Source of the DNA: Lepidostoma basale
Lineage: Eukaryota; Arthropoda; Insecta; Trichoptera; Lepidostomatidae
Direction: 5' to 3'
Length of the DNA stretch: 64,000 nt
Assembly: GCA_022606425.2 (NCBI GenBank)
Contig: JAHDVF020000016.1
Location: forward strand, 2,572,501-2,636,500
How positions within the stretch are numbered: the first letter of the stretch is position 1; every line of letters begins with the position of its first letter. Position numbers and translations under genes: made by a program. This document shows positions 11,188 through 23,500 of the stretch, one piece after another. The notes under the pieces are model-generated. The model searched no databases. It had not been told where the DNA came from and worked only from the letters and a program-made list of their open reading frames with translations.

Positions 11188-11353
11188 AAAATCCTGGTTT
11201 CACTGGAAGTGTAAATTAACATACATAAAAAAATAATCATTTTAAATTGTGAAGGGACTGGACCCCACCAGACGCCACCCAGGACAGATAGTCCTGGAGA
11301 GGCCATACACGAAGAACCTACCCAAAATAAATAGGACAAGCCTAGGAATTGAA

Positions 11354-11596
11354 TCATGAAGTCAGGATCATCTTAATGTAAGGGTTCTCTGACCCTTGGA
11401 CCTGGCGCCTGATCTTGTCCATTTCAGTCTCGAGTTCTTTCTCCGAAAGTTGGTCCAAGTCCAGCCGGCGACAGGAGTCGAGAGCTTCCCTCATGAGGTT
11501 CTCGGCTGCCTTCTTGGCCCCCTCTTTGTCGGGGGCCTCCACTCCTTCCACGTCCAGACGGTGGCTCTCCAGCTCAATCTGCTTCTTCTCAGCATA
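11354..11596 (-). CDS. MSH2: MSH2 last exon
   Basis: It starts [11 protein letters not shown] after a TTTGTAG acceptor and ends [11 protein letters not shown] then TGA. It encodes the helical C-terminus (residues 630-709 of the recovered protein) used in dimer contacts. An antisense frame here is a shadow. Confidence 0.9.
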   Translation of the reverse strand, partial: YAEKKQIELESHRLDVEGVEAPDKEGAKKAAENLMREALDSCRRLDLDQLSEKELETEMDKIRRQVQGSENPYIKMILTS

Positions 11597-14500
11597 CTAC
11601 AAAGAATAAATAATGGAAATTAGAAAATTCTAATACTTGCAAACAAAATCATGAAAATAATAAAAGTTCCTTTATAAAATATACAATACTGTGTGACGAA
11701 ATTGGTTGAAACTACAATATGCGGAATAAATATAATTCTATTCCTACCCCTTCGGAGAGACGGCGTGATGATTAATTAGTTAGCTGAACCTCCCCTGTCA
11801 AAAGAGGTTCTGGGCTTCTATGGGAGTACCGCTGCTGCTCACAAAATCATTAATCCAAATACTAGCGAATATGTATTCACTTTATTAAGTGCTTTTTTGT
11901 TCTACCATGTAAGAGATACGATGCAGATCATCTACTGGACGTGATTTATCTATTTTTCTCTTGCTTGTTTATAAGAGTATGTGAATGAGATGCACTAGTT
12001 GTCGCACAGAAAGTATTTGAATTCAAACATTTAGTTGTCCACCTCATAAATGAAGTACTGGGATTTTGATTGCTTTGGAATCTCTGGCTCTAGGTGATCA
12101 AATAATTTAATTTGAAAAATATGCTAACCTTAACAACAGAGTTGGGGAAGTTGGCCATCCTTGCGACATGTATCCCGAAGCTGCGGTCGCAGGGGCCGGG
12201 CCGGAGCTGATACAGCAGCAACAGCTGGTCCTCACGCGCCACGGCAGCCACGTGCTGGTTCTGCACCGAGGGCCGCAGCTGCGCCAGCCGCGTCACCTCG
12301 TGGAAGTGCGTCGCAAACAGGCAGAACGGGCCATTCTCCGAAGAAAGGTGTCTGCATGGTATTATAAAACAGAAGATCAGCAACGACGTTCTATTCAATC
12401 ATCTTTCATGCTCGGAGTCAATTGCAAAGAGACGAGGTTTATTTGTTTCACAGGTATTTCCGAATGACAGGTAATTTTCTCATCCTGACTACAATCATGC
12501 CAGTTAAAGTGGTGGGCGATCCGCTCACCAGTTAACTTAAAGAGCCGGCTAACTTTGGTGAGCGATGACTCAAAAATAAGATCGGCAGCTCAATGATCCG
12601 CTGGCTGAATCGAAAGTTCTGAATAGTGAAAGAGTCGACTCTTTCGTGAATCAGCTCAGGAGACTCACCTTGACACATTTTTATTAATATGGTCGTCGTT
12701 TTTTGCTCATTCGTGAAAATCGGACATTTCATTTTTCCAAATGAGTAAAAAAAAGGTCGACGATGAAAAATATCCCTAAAAAAAAAACTCGAATTCGTTG
12801 GTGACGAAGGTCCCGGGTTCGATTCCCGGCGATGGCAGTGTGATTGTCACACTGTATATGGTCTGGTGTAGAATTCACGATTAGCTACATATTTGTCATG
12901 AGAATCAAAATGATAGCTATATCCTTTACACGGATTTGGCTCACGCTACAATGATGTAAAGAGTGATTCGACAAAATAATAATATTTTATGCGAATGACA
13001 TGTTTTGCCCGGTAGTAGGGCTACAACGGGGTATGTTTTGCTGAAAAGTGTGCCTCTACAAAATGTCGAAAGACGCCATGTTGCATTTACAACAGCAACA
13101 CTACTATCAAGTCCAACTCTCTAGCGTCCACGAGAGGTCTTTTTAAAGACCCCGCGAACCCCGGGCAATGTGGCACATATTACTTAGTGCCATAGCAGAT
13201 AGAGAGAGGACGAATGGCGAGCTTCCAGCGCCATAAAACTGGATACACCCAGCTAAGGGAAGGTAACCCCGACAGAAAATCCTCCAGAGAAGGCAAGGGG
13301 ATACTACTCTGAATATTTTTCCCCAAGTCATCACTATGAAAGGTGATGGTCAACGTTAGGGAGACCTGACAGGAAACTTGTTTTTATTAAAACAACTACT
13401 CAAAAAATAATGAGTCGTGAGTTATGAAAAAGAGTCGACTCACTTTGCCGAGCGATCCGTTCAGCATAGATCCCGGAGATGATTCATTTCGCCCACCCCT
13501 ACAGTGAGAAGATCTATCAGGAAACTGAATTGATTAATTGATATTTATGACATCAGTTAGTTAAAAAAAAAAGTGAATGCAGTGCAAATGAATGTGTTGT
13601 GCACAACATAACGATAGGGTATAGGAAAAATAAATATAAACATAAAGATTTACATGTACCAAGAAAAAAGAAAGTTGGACATACATGTGTTCCAGTCTGA
13701 ATTTGAAGCTGGGACAGATATGCAATTTTTGAACATTTGCTGAGACATGTCCCTACAGGAGCCAAAATATTCCTTTGGGGTGTTTAAATAGCATTAAAAG
13801 AAATACTCACTCAGCAATGGACCAAGCAATGCCGCAGCCCTCGTACGTGGACGTCCCGCGACCTAGCTCGTCTATGATGACCAGGGAATTCTTGGTCGCT
13901 GTCTGGAAGGGATATGATAATTAAAAGTCTTTTACACAATACGGGATGCTGTACAATACAGTAAAAGTCCGATAATTCGAAAAACAAGGGACCGGATTTT
14001 CCAAAAAAATTCGAATTACGCGATGACTAAAAAAAAAAAATTTGCGCCAACAGCCGAAGGCTTCAATATCGCAGCCATTTTTTCGTTCTATCAAAATAAT
14101 AATTATAACGTCAAGTGTTCATAATAATAATAACAAAAGTGTTTGGATAGCATAACGACGTTTTTGTGGCTCTAATGTACTAAAATTGGTTGATATTCAC
14201 CATAATTCATAAAACTTTTTTATTGGTTAAAAGAATCCTATTAAGACAGGCATCTCATACGAATAAAAAATTAATACAGTGAAACCCAGATTTTAGTTTT
14301 CCGCCATTTGCCTGTAATTATTTCAGTCCCGAGTCCAAATTTATTACATTTTTTTTTCTCAATGTACTTTTGAATTTATTTTCAATTTTTTTTTTTTTTT
14401 AAATCATAAACATTACAGTATATAACCAAAGCGCATAGGATACAAAAACAACAAAAAAAAAAACTATTTTAAACAGAATACACAATTATGAAATTTAAAA

Positions 14501-17500
14501 ATTACAATATAAACAATAGACAAAAACACAAAAAACACGAGATAATTAAAAAATTAAGACCAATTAAGTAATTAGAAGCAATAAGAAGAACAACACATTA
14601 TTTAAGAGATACATGTTTTCTGTAGGTGAAGCCTCACTATTGTGAAAGATGTCCACATAGGAAGAGATGCGGTTTACAAGGATTATTGCCCTGCCCACGG
14701 GCATAACCTTAGGTAAATTGGTTCTACACAGGGGCAGGTGAAATGATCTATGTTGCCTTTGTCGCAGATAATTAGGGACAAACAAAGTGAAGTCATTCAA
14801 AATATCAGAGTGATGTATTCGACCACGAATCAGTTGAAAAAAATGAACACCCAAATGGATAGTTAGTCTAATTTCCAATGATTGGTAGTCCAGCATACCC
14901 AGTAAGAAATCAGTTGGGTACAGCCAGGGGTAATAACCGTTTTCTTTGAGGTACAAAAAACGTAAGAACTTTTTTTGTACCTTTTCAATCATATTTAGCT
15001 TCATGTGGTGCCCACACCAGTGAACCAAATTCCAACCGACTTCTTACCAAAAGAGTTATACAATAGCTTCAGAACTTTTGAATTGGTAAAATCTTTCCCA
15101 TTCCTAAGAACAAATCCCAAAATCTTATGGGAGCTATTACTTACTGAAGTAATATGAAGACTGAAAGCTTATTTAGGATCGAATGTAACTCCCAAATCTT
15201 TCGAAGACGCAGTCCTATCCAGTGATATACAAGCAACCAACCCTTCTTTCAATATCCCTCTCCACCCGTCCATCTCTTGTAAACATTCTACCTAAATACA
15301 CGAACTCATCTACTTGCTCCAAATTTTCACCATTCACGCTAATGTTGCAGACTGTCATGATATTTTTTCTTTCGAAAATCATAAAGTTAATATAATAAAG
15401 GGCATACCCTGAGGATAGCTGCGGACTCGAGCATCTCCACCATAAAGGTGCTGAGGCCGCGGCGCTGGCAGTCGCTGGCCCCAACGCGCGCCAGGATGGC
15501 ATCCACCAGCGGCACAGTGGCCGCCTCGCACGGGACCATGCAGCCCAGGTGCGCCAGCAGCACGCACACGCCCACGCTGCGGATGTACGTGCTCTTGCCC
15601 CCCATGTTGGGGCCCGTTATGATGCTGAATGTGTGCCCGTCTGCAAGAGAGTAATAAAATCAATAAATTATTTAATGTTTAATTAAAAAACTAACTGACC
15701 ATCACGCCGTCTCTCCGAAGCGGCAGGCAGAAAGAATGGACTGCCACACTTTTCTTTCCTGACATTTCTCGCTTCCTCAACATTTACACATCATGTCATG
15801 CACGCGCGTCGATTTCTCCGACTCCTCACATGGCCGACATTCAATATTTGATTTATTTGATCGTGCCACGTTCTCCCCGGTCATCCTCTATTTCTAGTTC
15901 CATTTACATTGTTAACATATACTTTTTTTTACCATTCTTTCCATGTGTCCAAACCATCTTAATGATCCTTTCATTATTTTCATCATAACACCATTATTCG
16001 CACCGCATTCACTTCTTATATTTTCATTCGTCACTCTATCATACACAGAGTACCACACATTTGTCGAAGAGATCTCATTTCTACTGCATTTATTCTTCTT
16101 TTGCCAGTTCCATATTCCTTAATATCTTACTTTAACAAAATGTTAGCTTGCTTTCTTCTCTCTGCTATAGAGACCGACCATGTTTCACAGCTCTAAGTGA
16201 CTACCAATCATATCGCACCGTGAGTGTAAAACCGAGATAAGTGCAAATATACATTTTGGAGATATGGGTGTTTAAAGACTTCATATTGCTTGGAAAAACT
16301 GTTTTTTTTTTAAATAAACCAATGATTTTCGGTTTATAGGTATATTACGAATGAGATGAAAAGATCCGTGAGTGCAATGAAAAGTGGAAAAGCTGTTGGG
16401 TTTGATTGTATTGCCATAGACTTTATTAAAAGCGGTGGCGAAGTGGTTTCTACATGGTTATGTAAGTTATTTAACCAGTGCTTGGAGGAGGGATATACGC
16501 CGCTAGACTGGAGGAAAGCAGTAATTATGCCCCTGTACAAAGGAAAAGGATCGCGTATGGAATGTGGAAACCACAGAGCTATTAGTCTTTTGAGTGTCGT
16601 TGGTAAAGTCTATGGCAGAATTTTAATAGAAAGAGTAAAAAAATTGACGAGTGACAAAGTTTGGGATGTGCAAGGTGCCTTTATGAATGGCAGAGGATGT
16701 ATGGATCAAATTTTTGGACTTCGTACATTGACAGAGAAGTTTCTGGCCAAAAATCGCAAACTTTTCTGTGCGTTTGTCGACTTACAAAAAGCATATGATT
16801 ACGTTAATAGAGAAAAGTTGTGGAAAATATTGTCTGAATGTGGAATAAGTACAAAACTGATCACGGCCATTAAGTCGCTATACACGGAAAGCACTGCTAG
16901 TGTCAGAGTAAATGGAGATCTTACAGCCTGGTTTGATATCAATAAAGGTGTCAAACAAAGTTGCGTAATGTCCCCGTGGTTATTTAATCTGTATATGGAC
17001 AATTGTATGAAAGAGCTGAAAGGGTTGGATGTAGGTGCCAAAATGAGCGGAGTGTCAGTAAGCTGTCTCTTGTATGCGGATGACGCTGTCCTACTTGCTG
17101 ACAACGAGCATGAACTACATATCCTGGTAAATTGTATGTATGAGGTATGCATGTGAAATGATCTGATGATGAATGTTAATAAGTCCAAGGTAATGATTTT
17201 TGAAAAGGAAGAAACCATGACAGTCTGCAACATTAGCGTGAATAGTGAAAATTTGGAGCAAATAGTTGAGTTTGTGTATTTAGGTAGTATGTTTACAAGA
17301 GATGGGAGAGTGGAGAGGGATATTGAAAGAAGGGTTGGGGCAGGCAACAAAGTGAATGGTGCACTTAAAGTTGTCATCGCAAACAAAAACCTATCCAAAA
17401 AAGCTAGAATGGCAGTGCACAGTGGTGTTCTTCTACCGACCCTTATGTATGGAAGCGAAGCATGGAACTGTCAAAAGAAGGATGAAAGTAGAATAAATGC

Positions 17501-20500
17501 AGTAGAAATGAGATCTCTTAGACGAATGTGTGCATACTCTGTGTATGATAGAGTGTCGAATGAAAATATAAAGTGAATGCGGTGCGAATGATGGTGTCAT
17601 GAACAAAATAATGAAAGGATCATTAAGATGGTTTGGACATATGGAAAGAATGAATGAAGAAAGAATGGTAAAAAAATTATATGTTAATGATGTAAATGGT
17701 ACCAGAAATAGAGGAAGACCGAGGAAAACGTGGCACGATCAAATAAATCAAATATTGAATATCGGCCATGTGAGGAGTCAGAAAAATCGACGCGCGTGCA
17801 TGACACGATGTATGAATGTTGAGGAAGCGAGAGAAATATGTCAGGAAAGAAAGGTGTGGCAGTCCATTCTTTCTGCCTACCCCTTCGGGGAGACGGCGTG
17901 ATGGTTAGTTAGTTAGTTAGTTACTATAAACCGAAAATCATTGGTTTATTTAAAAAAAACAGTTTTTCCAATCAATATGAAGTCTTTAAACACCCATATC
18001 TCCAAAATGTATATTTGCACTTATCTCGGTTTTACACTCACGGTGCGATATGATGTTTTTTTATATCAACAGTTTGGTACACCTGCTGAGAATCTTGCAT
18101 TCAATTTTAGATCTAAAACTAGTCTTAATTCCCCCTTGGGGTTATTACATCATGATAACGGCACTTTAAATGTTAGGATATTATAATTATAGCAATGGTG
18201 TCTCACCCCTGCTGAAGTGAACGTCGTTGGGGATGTAGGAGAGGGTGTCCTGCAGCTCCAGGCAGGGGTGGCGGGCCGCGGTCAGGCTCAAGGCGCTGCC
18301 GCTGGGCACCAGACGAGGCCGCACGTACGGGGCGGGCGCCGAGCTAGCCACCACCGAGAAGGACACCAGGATGTCCACACGGGCCAAGTGCTCCGACAGC
18401 GTCCACAGGATGTCAGAGTAGCCGGCTGGAGTTCACCAACAATGTAAATTAGTACAATAGATCACGGAAGAGACCGCAGACAGTACCTACAAACTAATAA
18501 AAAAAAACAGAAGTACCAGTGGCGGTACTCCCATAGAAGCCCAGAAGTCCGGCTTGCGTAAGAAATTTTGAATCAAAACCTCTTCTGGCTTACAGAGGTT
18601 CAGCTCTTGTGGCTATTACTCTTACGTCTGATGGGAACATTACAAAGTACGAAATGCATGACCCACATAAGTGAACGCAATGGACTTCGAAAACACCTGA
18701 CGCTGCACCTATTGCATGGACAAAAGTGATGAATCAGGGCCCGGATTCATTCAAACAGGTCACTAGAGGTTGTCCAGCAGAGCATCGCGTGCAAGGAAGC
18801 GAAGCATATAAAAGCGGTACATCCGACCACCCGATACGTCAGTCAGTATTACGGCTTCTAACCGACACGAGTCTACGCCACGAGGGATCTCGGATTCCCT
18901 TCCGCCGACCTACGAAGTCACGCTACTACATTATTCCTTCTTGCGACTTCTAACAGACACGAGTCTACGTTGTCAAGTCTACGTACGAGGAACCTCCGAT
19001 CCTCTCCCGCCGAGCTACGCCGCTATCAGCCCTGCTACGTCACATAACTTCGGGTGAGTCTTCGCATCAGCTGACCGATACTACCGCCCAGCGTGTCATC
19101 ATCCTCAACTGCTCACCGCCCGGACTCTGCCCCGCTGCTATCGACGTCCAGGCGCACGCTCCATTACGAGTACATAGTACTATCAATGTATAATCACTTG
19201 TGATCCGCAATAAACGCCTTCAACCCTCTCACCTCACTGCTTCCCCAAAAGTTTATAAATTAAAAAATGTTAAATTGTGGTTAATGCAAATGAAAGAGTG
19301 CATCCTCACAAGCGATGTTGACCACTTCACTGACGATGGTCTTCTGGTGGTCTTCGTAGTTCCCCTTGATCCGACTGTAGTCCAGGTTGAGATCCTCGAG
19401 GGCGTCATTGGTAAAGCGCACTCCGCCTTTCACGGCGTCCAGGATGCGGTAAGCCTTGTTCTTACGCAGGATCGGCTCCTCCTTCAGAGTAATCCTGTGG
19501 GGAAACGTATAACTTTAATATTACCAAAAATAATCATTTGTTTCTTGTACAATGATGTAAAACTCTAAATGAAAATGACATTCGATAATGCCTTAGCAAG
19601 GTGAAACATGTCATTTCCATAAAATATTACGGGTACAGATAAATTCTAGCTGTTTTTTTCTTTAAATTTGAAATTTTATTTAAAAATAAAATTAAGAAAG
19701 GGTCACGGAGATGGTTTGGACGTATGGAACGAATGGATGAGGGAAGAATGGTTAAAAATATATGTACAAGTAGTGTGAATGGGAAAAGAAGTCGAGGAAA
19801 GCCAAGGAAGACGTGGCAAGACCAAATTAATCAATTACTAAAAGGCCGCCCTGTTCGAAGTAGGAACAATCGACGAGCGTGCATGTCACTATGTGTGAAT
19901 GTAGAAGATGCACGAGAATTAAGCCAGGATAGAACAATGTGGCGATCCAACCTCTCTGCCTACCCCTCCGGAGAAACCGCGTGATGGTTGGTTAGTTTTT
20001 AAAAAACTGACAAAGAATATCTTAATCAAAATTATTCTTTCTCCCATCTTTCAGCCAATTTTCAAAATCCGTATTGGAAGAACGATGTCTTTTGATTTAA
20101 TCCAGTCATCGACCCATTTTTTGGTATAGTCATAAGAAAAAAATTGTTGATCAGCCAAGTCGTGTGTCATCGATCAAAACATGTGGTAGTCGGAAGGAGC
20201 AATGTCTGGTGAATAAGGCGGGTGGGGTAGAATTTCCCATTTGAGCGTTTCCAAATAATTTTTGTCAACTCTTGCAACATGGGGTCGGGCATTGTCATGC
20301 TTGAAAATAACTTCGTCGTGTCTGTTGGCGTATTGCGGTCTTTTAGCTTTCAATGCTCTGCTCAAACGCATCAATTGGAGTCTATAGCGATCTCCTGTAA
20401 TAGTTTCATAGGGTTTGAGTAGCTTATAGTACACCACACCGAGCTGATCCCACTAGATACAGAGCATGACCTTGGAGCCGTGGAATGGCCCTTGATGTTG

Positions 20501-23500
20501 AAACATGACCAGGCTTTCCCCATGATTTTTTCCGCTTTGGATTGGAGTATCCACTTTTCATCACCTGTCACAATACGATGCAGAAAACCCTTTCTTCATT
20601 GTCGTTTAAGCAATTGTTCGCAGGTGAAAAAGTGCCGTTCAGCATTTCTCGGCTTCTGTGATGGATATGGGGCAGTGGCAGGCTTTTGGAGAAACCTACG
20701 TTCAGCAGTGGATGACAGACGGCTGATATGTAACATTGTAATTCTAACAATTTATAAATTCAGTTCATGACGCACGATGGTTAGAAAATAAAAATATTTA
20801 CTGTTTAATCATAAATATTAGAAAGAAGATTGGAGGTAGATATCCTTGTTACGGTACCTGAAGTGGTGTCCCAGGAGCGAGTTGCAGTCCAGCTTGATGG
20901 TTTTGCCCGCGTCCAGGTTGAGCTCCCGTGCCGCTTTGCCGAGCTCCTTCTTGAGCTGGGCCTCGATCTTCTCCATCTTGCCTCGCATCTCCTGGAGCTG
21001 TTCGTCAAATGACGACTTCACCAAGTACTCGCCTGGGAAATGAGAATGCATTATTTTAATAAATCAAACATTGTGAGCATATGAGAAGTGAATGCAGTGC
21101 GAATGAAAGCTTCTTCTTTCATCGTTTCCTCATTACCGAGGGTCATGATCTATGGAACCGCCCGTGGCAAAACGTCTCCAATCCTCTGTTCTCCGCACTG
21201 CCAAGTAGAGGTTTCCCTCCTTAATCTCGTCACACCACCACGCAGAAGATCTACCTCTACTTCTTTTGCCTGAAATGCTTCCTGTGACAATTCTTCTTTC
21301 CAGGTTACCAAGCTCACTCCTGACAATGTGACCAGACAAACTCAATAACCGTCAACTGCATGATAGTCTTCCTGTTATTTTGAGTTCATTAAGGTCAGAG
21401 TCCTTCGTCTTTTTTGCAGTCCACATTATACTCAGCATGTGACGCCAATACCACATTTCAAATGTACCAATCCTGGTGCGGTCATAGGATTTTATTGTCC
21501 AAGTTTCAGCAGCATAAAGAAATATTGGGATTATGAGGGTGCACATAATTTTAATTTTGGTGGAATTGGAAATATTTCCATCTTTCCAGACGTGAAAGCA
21601 TTATGAAAGGATCATTAAGACAGTTCGGGCACATGGATAAAATGAATGAACGAATATTGGAACAAGAAATAGATGAAGGCTATAGAAAACGTGGCATGAT
21701 GGAGGAAGCGAGAGAAGCATGTCAGGAAAGAGCAGTGTGGCAATCCATTCTTTCTGCCTAACCCTTTGGTGAGACGGCGTGATGGTTAGTTAGTTAATAA
21801 TCTATAAACTCAAAAGAAAACTTAACATATTAATTTGAACCTTTATCGCAGTGCTCCGTAACCAGTGTGCTGCGACCAAATGAATAATGAAGAAAATATT
21901 TAGTTATATTCGGAACTCGTGAATTTCGTGAAGTTGAATCTTTCGTAAATCAGTTCAGGAGACATTGGTGATTTTTTTGTTGTTGTTTATTTTAGGTCAT
22001 TTGTGAAAAATCAGTCACTGCTGATTTCTACTCGCTGGAAGTTGTTGGTGACCTCAATTTTTTAACTTAACAGCGACTTCCGCTCAGTAGAATTCGCGAA
22101 AACTTGGTCCTTTGATCTTTCGGGAGGAACAAAAATAAACCTCACTGCTGATTTCTACTAGCCGGAAGTCGCCGATGAGCTAAAAAGGGCCCTTCGAAGT
22201 TCTCCTGTATTGAAAGCGATTCGTCTTTTAAATGAGGTTGCAAAAGAGATAGACCTCTTTGGATGCAATTATGGCGAATTCGTAAATACCCTTACGATAA
22301 AGGCAGCAAGCAAATAACTGGCTTTTCCTATTCATAAGGTTCTATGTATATTTCCTTTGATATTATTTTTTTCACCCTTTACATCGATTTAGCTCGCGCT
22401 GTAATGATGTAAGGAGTTTTTTCAACAAAATAATAATATGTGGAGCTGTTGTGTGATACCTTTATCAACCAGGTCCATGTCCATGGTGGCCTCCATCATC
22501 TGTTGGTACTTGTCCGTGTCCAGCAGGATTTCCTCGATGGGTTCCACCAGGGAGCCTGTCACCGAGAGGTGCGGGCAGAGCTGCAGACACTCCAGCACGT
22601 ACGGGATGCGCTCCAGGCCCTTGACAAAATTATAAATAAGAATTTACAGAAAAAAAATCAGCGAAGAAAACAGTTCGCATGGAGTTCCATTTTTTCCTCT
22701 CGGCAACAGTGATTATTTTTCATTCTAAAAAAAAACATTTTATTCATCATGCCTGTACTTTATGCTTTAAATTTGTATTTGAATTAAATGAACGAAACAA
22801 AGTTTTTTCGTTTATACAAAGAATTTAGACAGGTGTAAAAATAAATTTTTCATTTGTTCCAATGACAATTTGAATAATTTCTTCAATATTCTTTTAAAGT
22901 TCTTGCTGGTGTTGGTTGGTTTAAGTGCCTAATTACTGCTAATTAAAAAAAAAGGGGATACGTGGAACATTAATTAAATCATATAATAGACAATTTGTGC
23001 ACCATCTAAAAAGAACATTTTGTGTTAAATTATTTTTATTTTGTTATTTTATTTTATATCATTGTATTTTAGATTTATTTTGTGGATGTTGGAAGATCGA
23101 AGTGTGCGCGGGAGATGCCTATTGGTGGCGGTGAGGTTCGCAACCCATCACACCGCGTCTCCCGCGGGGCGAAAAGAGAAGGATGGAGTGCCGCATCGGT
23201 TAAAGTGTGACAGTGCATTCTTTCTGCCTACCCTTTCGGGAAAACGGCGTGATGGTTAGTTAGTTAGTTTAATTAAATGAAGCCGTATACTTTAAAAGCT
23301 AATTAATACAAATGAAAACATCTGTTTTCTAGAAGTTTTATTATTAATTTATGGGAATGATTGTATCGTATAGGGTTAATTAGTTACAGTAAAATGACTG
23401 TAATCTACTTTGGAACCGTCTTATACCTGGCGGTGGCAATAAGTCAAACCTGGTATATCTTGTAGCAGTCTTGCAGACCGGCCTTGCGGCGGGAGAGGCG

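Larger units (their letters stand above)
12505..13503. mobile_element. hAT-like MITE with nested repeats
   Basis: The ends look like imperfect inverted repeats: GTGGTGGGCGATCC near 12510 and, on the opposite strand, GTAGGGGTGGGCGAAATGAA ending near 13502, a style seen in hAT elements. Two other repeats sit inside: a SINE at 12796 and a 370-bp repeat at 13005. A related decayed copy lies at 21890-22440. No transposase is present. The flanking 8-bp duplication could not be made out. Confidence 0.45.

Noticed and set aside
16799..17398. 199-codon minus-strand open frame
   Set aside because: It is antisense to the RTE reverse transcriptase and appears again antisense to the 50-kb copy (50127-51028), as expected of a shadow.
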